Source: Actinomadura luzonensis (GTDB lineage Bacteria > Actinomycetota > Actinomycetes > Streptosporangiales > Streptosporangiaceae). Taken from it: 64,000 nt of DNA. Position 1 is the stretch's first letter. Each line of letters begins with the position of its first letter. Below, piece after piece: positions 50,691 to 58,594 of this stretch. The translations under genes were made by a program, and so were the position numbers. The DNA is taken from the NCBI RefSeq assembly GCF_022664455.2, contig NZ_JAKRKC020000001.1, positions 2,671,001 through 2,735,000 of the forward strand, written 5' to 3'. The notes beneath the pieces were generated by a model, which saw only the letters and a list, made by a program, of their open reading frames with translations, was not told where the DNA came from and did no database searches.

Positions 50691-51571
50691 GCACGGTCGT
50701 GGTGTTCGGGGCCACCGGGTTCCTCGGCCGGCCGGTCGCGGAGCTGCTGGAGGGGGACGCGCGGGTGACGCGGCTGGTCCGGCCGCGCCGGGCCGAGCTG
50801 GACCTGCTGACCGCCGCGCCCGCCGACGTGGCCGACCTGCTCGCCGCGGCCCGCCCGGCCGCGGTGCTCAACTGCGTCGGCCGGCTGTCCGGCGGCTACG
50901 ACGAGCTGCTGCGCGGCAACGCCGGGGTGGCCGCCGTGCTGCTGGAGGCCGTGGCGCTCGCCGTGCCCCGCGCCCGCCTGGTCCGCCTCGGCTCGGCCGC
51001 CGAGTACGGCCCCGCCCTGCCCGGCGCCCGCCAGCGGGAGGACGGCCCGGCCCGGCCGACGGGCGCGTACGGCATCAGCCACCTCGCCGGCACCCTGCTG
51101 GTCGAGCGGGCCCGCGAGGTGGACGCCATGTCCCTGCGCGTCTTCAACCCCGTCGGCCCCGGCGTCTCCGCCGGCAACGTGCTCGGCCGGGTCCTGGAGC
51201 TGATCGGGGCCGCGACCGGCGACGTCGAGGTGGGCCCGCTGGGCGCGGTCCGCGACTTCGTGGACGTGCGCGACGTCGCCCGCGCGGTGGTCCGCGCCGC
51301 CTTCGCCGCCGAGCCCGCCGAGCGGGTGGTCAACGTCGGCAGCGGCCGGGCCGTGCTGGTCAGGGAGGCGGTCGCGCTGCTCGCCGAGGCGACCGGCTTC
51401 ACCGGCGAGATCCGCGAGAGCGCCCCGGCCCCGGGCCGCTCCGACGCCGACTGGAGCCAGGCCGACACCGGGCGGGCCGAGCGCGTGCTGGGCTGGCGGG
51501 CGACCGTCCCGCTGACCGAGTCGATCAAAGCGATGTCGATCAAGGCGATGTCGACCCGGGCGACGGCGTGA
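50687..51571 (+). CDS. NAD-dependent sugar epimerase/dehydratase (SDR)
   Basis: 294 aa. STVVVFGATGFLGRPVAELL is the nucleotide site. RLGSAAEYGPALPG and GAYGISHLAG fit the Ser-Tyr-Lys-like catalytic region, although the Tyr-x3-Lys is changed to YGISH, with His in place of Lys. A weakened or altered active site is therefore possible. The end is a 15-bp microsatellite giving SIKAMSIKAM. It overlaps the nucleotidyltransferase before and the GH114 gene after. Confidence 0.78.
   Translation: MSTVVVFGATGFLGRPVAELLEGDARVTRLVRPRRAELDLLTAAPADVADLLAAARPAAVLNCVGRLSGGYDELLRGNAGVAAVLLEAVALAVPRARLVRLGSAAEYGPALPGARQREDGPARPTGAYGISHLAGTLLVERAREVDAMSLRVFNPVGPGVSAGNVLGRVLELIGAATGDVEVGPLGAVRDFVDVRDVARAVVRAAFAAEPAERVVNVGSGRAVLVREAVALLAEATGFTGEIRESAPAPGRSDADWSQADTGRAERVLGWRATVPLTESIKAMSIKAMSTRATA
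51521..51565. repeat. Three 15-bp tandem units in the 3' end of the SDR gene
   Basis: TCGATCAAAGCGATG (51521-51535), TCGATCAAGGCGATG (51536-51550) and a diverged TCGACCCGGGCGACG (51551-51565). They encode SIKAM, SIKAM, STRAT at the very end of the protein. The first two differ at one base, suggesting recent slippage. Confidence 0.7.
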
Positions 51572-52458
51572 GGGGGCTGCTGATGGCCGCTCTCCTCGCC
51601 ACGCTGACCGGCTGCGCCCCCCGCGTGCCGCTGAACGAGGTGCGCACCTTCACCTACGTCCTCCAGAACTACCGCCACGGGCGGCTGGACGACGTGGCGA
51701 AGGCGCCGCACCAGCTCGCCGTCGTCGACCTGTCGCGCGACGGCACGGCCAAGGGCTACTTCACGCCGGCCGAGATCGCCCGCGTCCGGGCCACCGGCAA
51801 GATCGTCCTGGCCTACTTCGAGATCGGCTCGATCGAGAGCTTCCGCACCGAGGCCCGCACGCTGCCCGCCGGGCTGCGGCTCAACCTCTGGCCGGACTGG
51901 CCCGAGGAGCACTTCGTGCGCTACTGGGACCCGCGCTGGTGGGACCTGGCGGTCCGGCCGCGGGTGGACCAGGCGCTGCGGGCCGGGTTCGACGGGGTCT
52001 ACCTCGACACGCCGCTCGCGTACGAGGAGATCGACCTCAGGCGGGTGCCCGGCGAGAGCCGGGCGAGCCTCGCCGCCCGCATGACCGGCCTGATCGTGCG
52101 GATCAGCCGCTACGCCAAGGCCGCCAGGCCCGGCTTCCTGATCGTCCCGCAGAACTCGCCCGAGCTGCGGCTCCAGCCCGGCTACGTTCAGGCGATCGAC
52201 GGCGTCGGCATGGAGGAGCTGTTCTTCCAGGCCACCGGCCGGCCCTGCGTGCAGGACTGGTGCCGGGAGAACCTGGCGCACGCCCTCGCGCTGCGCCGGC
52301 TCGGCAAGGCCGTGCTCGCCACCGACTACGCCACCCGTCCCGCCGACGTCGCCGCCGCCTGCGCGAGCTACCGCCGCCACGGCCTCGCGGGCAACGTCAC
52401 CGTGGTCGACCTCGACCGCGTCAGCCCGCCCTGCACCGCCACCAGACAAGGAGCATGA
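51568..52458 (+). CDS. GH114-like glycoside hydrolase, probable lipoprotein
   Basis: 296 aa. The signal peptide RGLLMAALLATLTGC ends in a lipobox LTGC (Cys16), so it is probably a lipid-anchored surface enzyme. TIM-barrel blocks follow: QLAVVDLSRDGTAKGYFTPA, GKIVLAYFEIGSIESFRTEA, GFDGVYLDTPLAYEE (Asp147) and AIDGVGMEELFFQATGRPC (Glu216/217). This matches the GH114/TM1410 plan of endo-alpha-1,4-galactosaminidases such as Ega3, with Asp and Glu in equivalent places. It would cut GalNAc/GalN-containing glycan outside the cell. Confidence 0.82.
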   Translation: MRGLLMAALLATLTGCAPRVPLNEVRTFTYVLQNYRHGRLDDVAKAPHQLAVVDLSRDGTAKGYFTPAEIARVRATGKIVLAYFEIGSIESFRTEARTLPAGLRLNLWPDWPEEHFVRYWDPRWWDLAVRPRVDQALRAGFDGVYLDTPLAYEEIDLRRVPGESRASLAARMTGLIVRISRYAKAARPGFLIVPQNSPELRLQPGYVQAIDGVGMEELFFQATGRPCVQDWCRENLAHALALRRLGKAVLATDYATRPADVAAACASYRRHGLAGNVTVVDLDRVSPPCTATRQGA

Positions 52459-52459
52459 G

Positions 52460-53761
52460 ATGCCGAAGACCGTCGGCGTGATCGGCATGGGGTACGTGGG
52501 CCTCACGCTGACCGCCGCCCTGGCCCGCAAGGGGTACGTCGTCCACGGCGTGGACGTCAGCCCGCGCGTGGTCGAGGCGCTGTCCAACGGGCGCGTCCAC
52601 GTCTACGAGCCCGGCGTCCAGGAGGCGTTCGCCGAGCACCTGGGGAGCGCCGTCACCGTCTCCGACCGGCTGCCCGAGCAGCCGCTCGACGCCGCGATCC
52701 TGTCCGTCTCCACGCCCGTGGACCTGACGACCGGCGTCCCCGACCTGAGCCACCTGGCCGCCGCCGCCGAGCACGTCGCCGAGACCTGCGCGCCCGGCAC
52801 GCTGGTCGTGGTGCGGAGCACCGTGCCGATCGGCACCAGCCGCGCCGTCGTGCTGCCGACGCTCGCCGCCCGCTGGGGCGAGCACGTGCGGCTGGTCATG
52901 GCGCCCGAGCGCACCATCCAGGGCCAGGCGCTGCGCGAGCTGGTCGAGCTGCCGCAGGTGATCGGCGGCCTGGACGAGGAGAGCCTGCGCGCGGGCGTCG
53001 AGCTGTTCGCGGGCCTGGCCGAGCAGATCGTGCCGGTCAGCGGGCTGGAGACGGCCGAGATGGTCAAGCTGTCCAACAACTGCCACACCGACCTGATCTA
53101 CGCCTTCGGCAACGAGCTGGCGCTCATCGCCGAGCAGCACGGCCTGGACCCGCTGGAGGTCATCCGGGCCACCAACCTCGACTATCCGCGTCCCGACCTG
53201 GCCAAGCCGGGGTACGTGGGCGGCGGCTGCCTGTCGAAGGACCCGTACCTGATGATCGCCAGCACGTCGCGGCCGCCGTACCTGGTGGACCGGGCGCGGG
53301 CGCTCAACGAGCGGCTGCCGGGGCACGTCGCCGAGCGCGTGGTCGAGCTGGTCCGCCAGGCGGCCGGGCGCACGGAGGGGGTGCGGCTGTCGGTGCTGGG
53401 CTGGGCCTACAAGGGCTGGCCGGCCACCGACGACATGCGCGGCACCCCCGTCGCCGACATGATGCCGGTCTTCCGGGCCGCGGGCCTGACCGTGCTCGGC
53501 CACGACCCGCTCGTCGCCGACGACGTCATCCGCGCCTACGGCGGGGAGCCCGTCAGCCTCGACAAGGCGTTCGCCGACGCCGACGCGCTGCTCGTGGTCA
53601 ACGACCATCCCGACTACCGGGGACTGGAGGTCGAGTCCCTGCTCGCCGGCTCCGGGGTGCGGGTGCTGTTCGACTCCTGGCGCATCCTGGACGAGGCCGC
53701 GGTGCTGCGGCACGGCGTCCGCTACGCCGGCATCGGCTACCTGGCGGGGGAGCGGGCATGA
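52460..53761 (+). CDS. UDP-sugar dehydrogenase (UDP-Glc/GDP-Man/WecC-like)
   Basis: 433 aa. NAD site VGVIGMGYVGLTLTAALARK, MVKLSNNCHTDLIYAFGNEL central helix, catalytic Cys in KPGYVGGGCLSKDPYLMIAS, and C-terminal SVLGWAYKGWPATDDMRGTP. The enzyme oxidises the C6 alcohol of a UDP-hexose or UDP-HexNAc to the acid in two steps. It would supply a uronic acid or N-acetylaminouronic acid to this or the neighbouring polymer. ATG 52460 follows AAGGAGC. Confidence 0.9.
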   Translation: MPKTVGVIGMGYVGLTLTAALARKGYVVHGVDVSPRVVEALSNGRVHVYEPGVQEAFAEHLGSAVTVSDRLPEQPLDAAILSVSTPVDLTTGVPDLSHLAAAAEHVAETCAPGTLVVVRSTVPIGTSRAVVLPTLAARWGEHVRLVMAPERTIQGQALRELVELPQVIGGLDEESLRAGVELFAGLAEQIVPVSGLETAEMVKLSNNCHTDLIYAFGNELALIAEQHGLDPLEVIRATNLDYPRPDLAKPGYVGGGCLSKDPYLMIASTSRPPYLVDRARALNERLPGHVAERVVELVRQAAGRTEGVRLSVLGWAYKGWPATDDMRGTPVADMMPVFRAAGLTVLGHDPLVADDVIRAYGGEPVSLDKAFADADALLVVNDHPDYRGLEVESLLAGSGVRVLFDSWRILDEAAVLRHGVRYAGIGYLAGERA

Positions 53762-54711
53762 GGGCGCTGCTGCTGGGCGGGGCCGGGTTCATCGGGCTGC
53801 ACCTGGCCCGCCGGCTGCTCGCCGACGGGCACGAGGTCACCGTCGTGGACGACTTCTCGCGCGGCCGGCGCGACGACGCGCTCGCCGGGCTGGCCGTCGA
53901 GGTGCGCTCGGCCGACCTCACCGACCCGGCCGCCTACGCCGGGCTCGAACCGCGGTGGGACCAAGTGTTCATGCTGGCCGCGGTGGTCGGGGTGCGCAAC
54001 GTCGAGTCCGACCCGGCCCGGGTGATCCGGGTCAACACGCTGGCCCTGATGCACCTGCTGGACTGGATGGGGCCGGGGCGCGGGCGGCTGTTCTTCGCCT
54101 CCACCAGCGAGGCGTACGCGGGGGCGGTCAGCACCGGCCTGGCCGCGGTGCCCACCGCCGAGGACGTGCCCCTGGTCATCGAGGACGTCGGGTCGCCGCG
54201 GCACACGTACGCGATAAGCAAGCTGCTCGGCGAGGCGGCGGTGCTGCACACCGCGCGGGCCAAGGGGTTCGAGGCGGTCGTCGGCCGCTTCCACAACGTC
54301 TACGGCCCGCGCATGGGCGCCGACCACGTCATCCCGGAGCTGTCGCTGCGGGCCGCCCGCCGCGAGGACCCCTTCACCCTCTACGGCGCCGACCAGAGCC
54401 GCGCCTTCTGCCACGTGGACGACGCCGTCGAGGCGGTGGTCCGGCTCATGGCCGAGCCGCGCGCCGCGGGCCGGATCGTGCACATCGGCAACGACGCCGA
54501 GACCGGCGTCGCCGACCTGGCCAAGCTCGTGCTGCGGATCGCGGGCCACAGCCCGGAGATCCGGCACGTGCCCGCGCCGCCGGGCTCGGTCGCGCGCCGC
54601 TGCCCCGACCTCGCGCTGCTGCGCGAGCTGACCGGGTACGAGCCGCGCGTCGCCCTGGAGGAGGGCGTGCGGCGCACGTACGCCTGGTATCGGGAGTCGT
54701 GGACGGAATGA
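53758..54711 (+). CDS. UDP-sugar epimerase/dehydratase (SDR)
   Basis: 317 aa. MRALLLGGAGFIGLHLARRL is the NAD loop. FFASTSEAYAGAVSTGLAAV and HTYAISKLLGEAAVL give the Ser-Tyr-x3-Lys catalytic set (YAISK). NVYGPRMGADHVIPELSLRA is the substrate block. The layout fits UDP-glucose/GlcNAc 4-epimerase or decarboxylase families; with the dehydrogenase immediately upstream it may act on UDP-uronic acids. UDP-GalNAc supply by such an epimerase is what a GalNAc polymer would need. Confidence 0.85.
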   Translation: MRALLLGGAGFIGLHLARRLLADGHEVTVVDDFSRGRRDDALAGLAVEVRSADLTDPAAYAGLEPRWDQVFMLAAVVGVRNVESDPARVIRVNTLALMHLLDWMGPGRGRLFFASTSEAYAGAVSTGLAAVPTAEDVPLVIEDVGSPRHTYAISKLLGEAAVLHTARAKGFEAVVGRFHNVYGPRMGADHVIPELSLRAARREDPFTLYGADQSRAFCHVDDAVEAVVRLMAEPRAAGRIVHIGNDAETGVADLAKLVLRIAGHSPEIRHVPAPPGSVARRCPDLALLRELTGYEPRVALEEGVRRTYAWYRESWTE

Positions 54712-55400
54712 CGCAGCCCATCGCGTTCTACTACGGGGCGGGCGAGCTGGAGCGGCTGTCCGGCTTCGACAAGGTCGTGCTCCAGGCCGACTTCTACGGC
54801 CCGGAGGAGCTGGAGCTGCTGCGCGGGCGCGGCGTGCAGACGCTCGGCTACCTGTCGCTGACGGAGGACGTGGGACCGCCCGCCCCCTGGCACCGCGCCG
54901 AGCGCAACCCCGACTGGGGCGGCGCGTTCGTCCACACCGGCGACCCGCGCTGGGTCGCGCACGTGGTGGAGCAGGCGCGCGCGGCCATCGGCAAGGGCTT
55001 TCGCGGCCTGTTCCTCGACACGCTCAACATCGAGCAGACCTACCCCGAGGACCTGCCGCACCTGCTGTACCTGATCGCCGCCGTGCGCGAGGAGACGCAG
55101 CCGGAGTACCTGCTGGCCAACCGGGGGTTCGGGCTGCTGCCGCAGCTCGCCGACCTGGTGGACGGCGTGCTGTTCGAGTCGTTCTCGGCCCGCTGGGTGG
55201 ACGCCGGGAGCTACGCGCCCTGGCCGGAGGACGTGCTGGAGGTGCACGCCACGGTGGCCGAGCGGCTGCTCGGCCTCGACGTGGACCTCTACGCCCTCGA
55301 CTACGCCGACAACGACGAGCTGTGCGACTTCGCGCGCCGGCGGGCGCGCGAGTTCGGCATGCTCTGCTTCGTCAGCGACCGGGTCCTGTCGCGGATCTGA
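54708..55400 (+). CDS. GH114/TM1410-like protein without a signal peptide
   Basis: 230 aa. The barrel motifs GVQTLGYLSLTEDVG, KGFRGLFLDTLNIEQTYPED (Asp104) and LLANRGFGLLPQLADLVDGV followed by LFESFSARW (Glu157) follow the GH114/TM1410 order, ending in a LYALDYADNDELCDFARRRA strand typical of the fold. There is no export signal, so it would act in the cytosol, unlike the lipoprotein copy at 51568. A role in degrading stray intracellular oligomers or in priming is speculation. It is the last gene of the operon and stops inside the terminator hairpin. Confidence 0.75.
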   Translation: MTQPIAFYYGAGELERLSGFDKVVLQADFYGPEELELLRGRGVQTLGYLSLTEDVGPPAPWHRAERNPDWGGAFVHTGDPRWVAHVVEQARAAIGKGFRGLFLDTLNIEQTYPEDLPHLLYLIAAVREETQPEYLLANRGFGLLPQLADLVDGVLFESFSARWVDAGSYAPWPEDVLEVHATVAERLLGLDVDLYALDYADNDELCDFARRRAREFGMLCFVSDRVLSRI

Positions 55401-55425
55401 CGCGCCGCCGGCGCGTCAGATCCGC
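55391..55425. terminator. Perfect 16-bp-stem hairpin between convergent operons
   Basis: GCGGATCTGACGCGCC-GCC-GGCGCGTCAGATCCGC is a perfect inverted repeat with a 3-nt loop. It includes the last codons and stop of the GH114-like gene (TGA 55398-55400) and faces the convergent kor operon ending at 55461. No U-run follows on either side. A bidirectional terminator is the natural reading. Confidence 0.75.
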
Positions 55426-55460
55426 CGGCCGGTGTGCCGGCCAATGTGCCGGTAGGGCGC

Positions 55461-56507
55461 TCAGTTGATGCGCCAGGTGTCGCCGCCCATGAGCAGCTCG
55501 CCGAGGTCGCCCGCGCCCTGCCGCTGCGCGGCGGCGTCGAGCTGGTCGCTCATCAGCGACTCGTACGACGGCCGGTCCACGCTGCGGAAGATGCCGATCG
55601 GCACGTGCTCGAAGGCCGGCTCGTCCAGCCTGGACAGCGCGAAGGCCACCGAGGGGTCGGGGTCGTGCGCGTCGTGCACGAGGATCTGCTCCTCGCCCAC
55701 GCTCGCGCGCGGCACGACCTCGATGCCGCCCCTGGCGCCGCGCACGACCGCCTTGGACGCGCTCGCGATCGGCTGCCCGTGCTCCAGCCGGATCGTGATG
55801 TCGTCGCGGACCTCGGGGTCCTTGAGCGGCTGGAAGGCGTCGTCGTTGAAGATGTTGCAGTTCTGGTAGATCTCCACCAGCGACGTGCCGCGGTGCGCGG
55901 CGGCCTCGCGCAGCACCGACTGCAGGTGCTTGCGGTCGGAGTCGATGGTGCGGGCCACGAACGACGCCTCGGCGCCGATGGCCAGCGACATCGGGTTGAA
56001 CGGCTTGTCCAGCGAGCCCATCGGGGTCGACTTGGTGATCTTGCCGACCTCGGAGGTGGGGGAGTACTGGCCCTTGGTCAGCCCGTAGATCCTGTTGTTG
56101 AACAGCAGGATGTTGAGGTTGACGTTGCGCCGCAGCGCGTGGATCAGGTGGTTGCCGCCGATCGACAGCGCGTCGCCGTCACCGGTGATCACCCACACGC
56201 TGAGGTCGGGCCGGCTCGCGGCCAGGCCCGTGGCGATCGCCGGCGCGCGGCCGTGGATCGAGTGGAAGCCGTAGGTGTTGAGGTAGTACGGGAACCGCGA
56301 CGAGCAGCCGATGCCCGACACGAACACGATGTTCTCGCGCCGCAGCCCCAGCTCCGGCAGGAAGCTCTGCACCGCGGCGAGGATCGCGTAGTCGCCGCAG
56401 CCGGGGCACCAGCGCACCTCCTGGTCGGACTTGAAGTCCTTCAGGGTCTGCTTGGCGTCGGTCTTCGGGACGAGCGACAGGCCCCTCCCGTTCACCAGCT
56501 CACTCAC
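55461..56507 (-). CDS. korB: 2-oxoglutarate (2-oxoacid):ferredoxin oxidoreductase beta subunit
   Basis: 348 aa. WCPGCGDYAILAAVQSFLPE carries the iron-sulfur/CoA-side cysteines. The thiamine diphosphate site is ITGDGDALSIGGNHLIHALR with a metal-binding NNRIYGLTKGQYSPT. The partner alpha-gamma protein is encoded just upstream with an 8-bp overlap. Together they oxidise 2-oxoglutarate (or another 2-oxoacid) with ferredoxin as acceptor, a common alternative to 2-oxoglutarate dehydrogenase in actinobacteria. Confidence 0.93.
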   Translation of the reverse strand: MSELVNGRGLSLVPKTDAKQTLKDFKSDQEVRWCPGCGDYAILAAVQSFLPELGLRRENIVFVSGIGCSSRFPYYLNTYGFHSIHGRAPAIATGLAASRPDLSVWVITGDGDALSIGGNHLIHALRRNVNLNILLFNNRIYGLTKGQYSPTSEVGKITKSTPMGSLDKPFNPMSLAIGAEASFVARTIDSDRKHLQSVLREAAAHRGTSLVEIYQNCNIFNDDAFQPLKDPEVRDDITIRLEHGQPIASASKAVVRGARGGIEVVPRASVGEEQILVHDAHDPDPSVAFALSRLDEPAFEHVPIGIFRSVDRPSYESLMSDQLDAAAQRQGAGDLGELLMGGDTWRIN

Positions 56508-58344
56508 TGTCGATCACGTCCTGGATGACTCCGGCCAGCTCCTCGGCCTTGAACGGGAGCCCGCGCACACGGTTGTAGCTGATCACGTCGACGAGGTAGC
56601 GGGCGCGCAGCAGCAGCGCGAGCTGGCCCAGGTTGATCTCGGGCAGCAGCACCTTGTCGTAGCGCCTGAGCACCTCGCCGGTGTTGGCCGGCAGGGGGTT
56701 GAGGTGGCGCAGGTGGGCCTGGGCGACCTTGCCGCCCTCCCGCCTGATGCGCCGCACGGCCGCGGCGATGGGCCCGTACGTCGAGCCCCATCCGAGCACG
56801 AGCACCCGCGCGTCGCCGTCGGGGTCGTCCACCGCGAGGTCGGGCACGTCGATCCCGGCGATCTTGGCGGCCCGGGTGCGGACCATCAGGTCGTGGTTGT
56901 CCGGGTCGTAGGAGATGTTGCCGGTGCCGTCGGCCTTCTCGATGCCGCCGATCCGGTGCTCCAGGCCCGGGGTGCCGGGGATGGCCCAGGGGCGGGCCAG
57001 CGTCTCGGTGTCGCGCTTGAACGGCAGGAACGCGCCGTCCTCGCCGTTGGGCTCGGTGGTGAACGTCTGCGAGATGTCGGGCAGGTCGGCGACCTCGGGC
57101 AGCCGCCACGGCTCGGAGCCGTTGGCGAGGTAGCCGTCGGACAGCAGCATGACCGGCGTGCGGTACTTCACGGCGATCCTGGCCGCCTCGACGGCCGCGT
57201 CGAAGCAGTCGCTCGGCGACATCGGCGCCACGATCGGCACCGGCGACTCGCCGTTGCGGCCGAACATGGCCATCAGCAGGTCGGTCTGCTCGGTCTTGGT
57301 CGGCATGCCGGTGCTCGGGCCGGCGCGCTGCACGTCCACGATGATCAGCGGCAGCTCGGTGGTGACCGCCAGGCCGACGGTCTCGGCCTTCAGCGCCACG
57401 CCGGGGCCGGAGGTGGTGGTGACGCCGAGCGCCCCGCCGAACGCGGCCCCCAGCGCCGCGCCGACGCCCGCGATCTCGTCCTCCGCCTGGAACGTGCGAA
57501 TGCCGAAGCGCTTGTGCTTGCTCAGCTCGTGCAGGATGTCGCTGGCGGGGGTGATCGGGTACGAGCCGAGGAACAGCGGCAGCTTGGCCTGCACGCTCGC
57601 GGCGATCAGGCCGTAGGCGAGGGCCTGGTTGCCGGAGATGTTGCGGTAGACGCCGGGCGCGAGCCGGGCCGGCTTGACCTCGTAGGAGACCGAGAACGAC
57701 TCGGTGGTCTCGCCGTAGTTCCAGCCCGCCTGGAAGGCGGCGATGTTGGCCTTGGCGATCTCGGGCTTCTTGGCGAACTTCGTCTCAAGGAAGCGGATCG
57801 TGTGCTCGGTCGGCCGGTGGTAGAGCCAGCTCAGCAGGCCGAGGGCGAACATGTTCTTCGACCGCTCGGCGTCCTTCTTCGAGATGTCGAAGCCTTCGAG
57901 GGCCTTGACGGTGAGCGAGGTCAGCGGGACCGCGTGCACCCGCCACTCGCTGAGCGTGTCGTCCTCCAGCGGGCTGGTGGCGTAGCCGACCTTCTGGAGG
58001 TTGCGCTTGGTGAACTCGTCGGTGTTCGCGATGATGTCGCCGCCGCGGGGCAGGTCGCCGAGGTTGGCCTTGAGCGCCGCGGGGTTCATGGCCACGAGCA
58101 CGTTCGGCGCGTCGCCGGGCGTGAGGATGTCGTGGTCGGCGAAGTGGAGCTGGAAGCTCGACACGCCGGGCAGGGTGCCCTGCGGGGCGCGGATCTCGGC
58201 CGGGAAGTTGGGCAGGGTCGACAGGTCGTTGCCGAACTCCGCCGTGCCCGCGGTGAAACGGTCGCCGGTGAGCTGCATGCCGTCGCCGGAGTCGCCGGCG
58301 AACCTGATGATCACGCGGTCGAGTTGCTGGACCTGCTTTGTCAC
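56500..58344 (-). CDS. korA: 2-oxoglutarate (2-oxoacid):ferredoxin oxidoreductase alpha subunit
   Basis: 614 aa fused gamma-alpha subunit. Gamma part: QLDRVIIRFAGDSGDGMQLT. Alpha part: VYRNISGNQALAYGLIAASV, FLGSYPITPASDILHELSKH, and TTTSGPGVALKAETVGLAVT. GTG 58344 has GAGGAGG about 10 bp upstream. The 250-bp leader to 58594 contains a short hairpin CGCGCC-AA-GGCGCG (58365-58378) just ahead of the ribosome site and no other gene. It forms the operon korA-korB, convergent with the polysaccharide operon. Confidence 0.93.
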   Translation of the reverse strand: MTKQVQQLDRVIIRFAGDSGDGMQLTGDRFTAGTAEFGNDLSTLPNFPAEIRAPQGTLPGVSSFQLHFADHDILTPGDAPNVLVAMNPAALKANLGDLPRGGDIIANTDEFTKRNLQKVGYATSPLEDDTLSEWRVHAVPLTSLTVKALEGFDISKKDAERSKNMFALGLLSWLYHRPTEHTIRFLETKFAKKPEIAKANIAAFQAGWNYGETTESFSVSYEVKPARLAPGVYRNISGNQALAYGLIAASVQAKLPLFLGSYPITPASDILHELSKHKRFGIRTFQAEDEIAGVGAALGAAFGGALGVTTTSGPGVALKAETVGLAVTTELPLIIVDVQRAGPSTGMPTKTEQTDLLMAMFGRNGESPVPIVAPMSPSDCFDAAVEAARIAVKYRTPVMLLSDGYLANGSEPWRLPEVADLPDISQTFTTEPNGEDGAFLPFKRDTETLARPWAIPGTPGLEHRIGGIEKADGTGNISYDPDNHDLMVRTRAAKIAGIDVPDLAVDDPDGDARVLVLGWGSTYGPIAAAVRRIRREGGKVAQAHLRHLNPLPANTGEVLRRYDKVLLPEINLGQLALLLRARYLVDVISYNRVRGLPFKAEELAGVIQDVIDSE

Positions 58345-58594
58345 AGCGGCTCAGTCCTCCTCGACGCGCCAAGGCGCGGTTGCATTGGGCGCGTTCTCTG
58401 TTTCCATGCTAGATCCTCGAAAGGTCACGCGTTTGCGAGCCGCCAAATGCGGGTAAACGCGGTCGGAGTCAGGGTGAGGTCGGAGAACTACGACGACACA
58501 GCCCCGACGCGAGCCTGCAGAGGTCTACATGCAGGCGGGCGAACAGGACGGTTCGGGTCACGAGCGCCAACTATACGTCCCCCCAACACGTGCG

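Noticed and set aside
58345..58594. Small gene in the korA leader
   Set aside because: No ORF with a ribosome site and coding bias; only a short hairpin and promoter-like sequence are visible.
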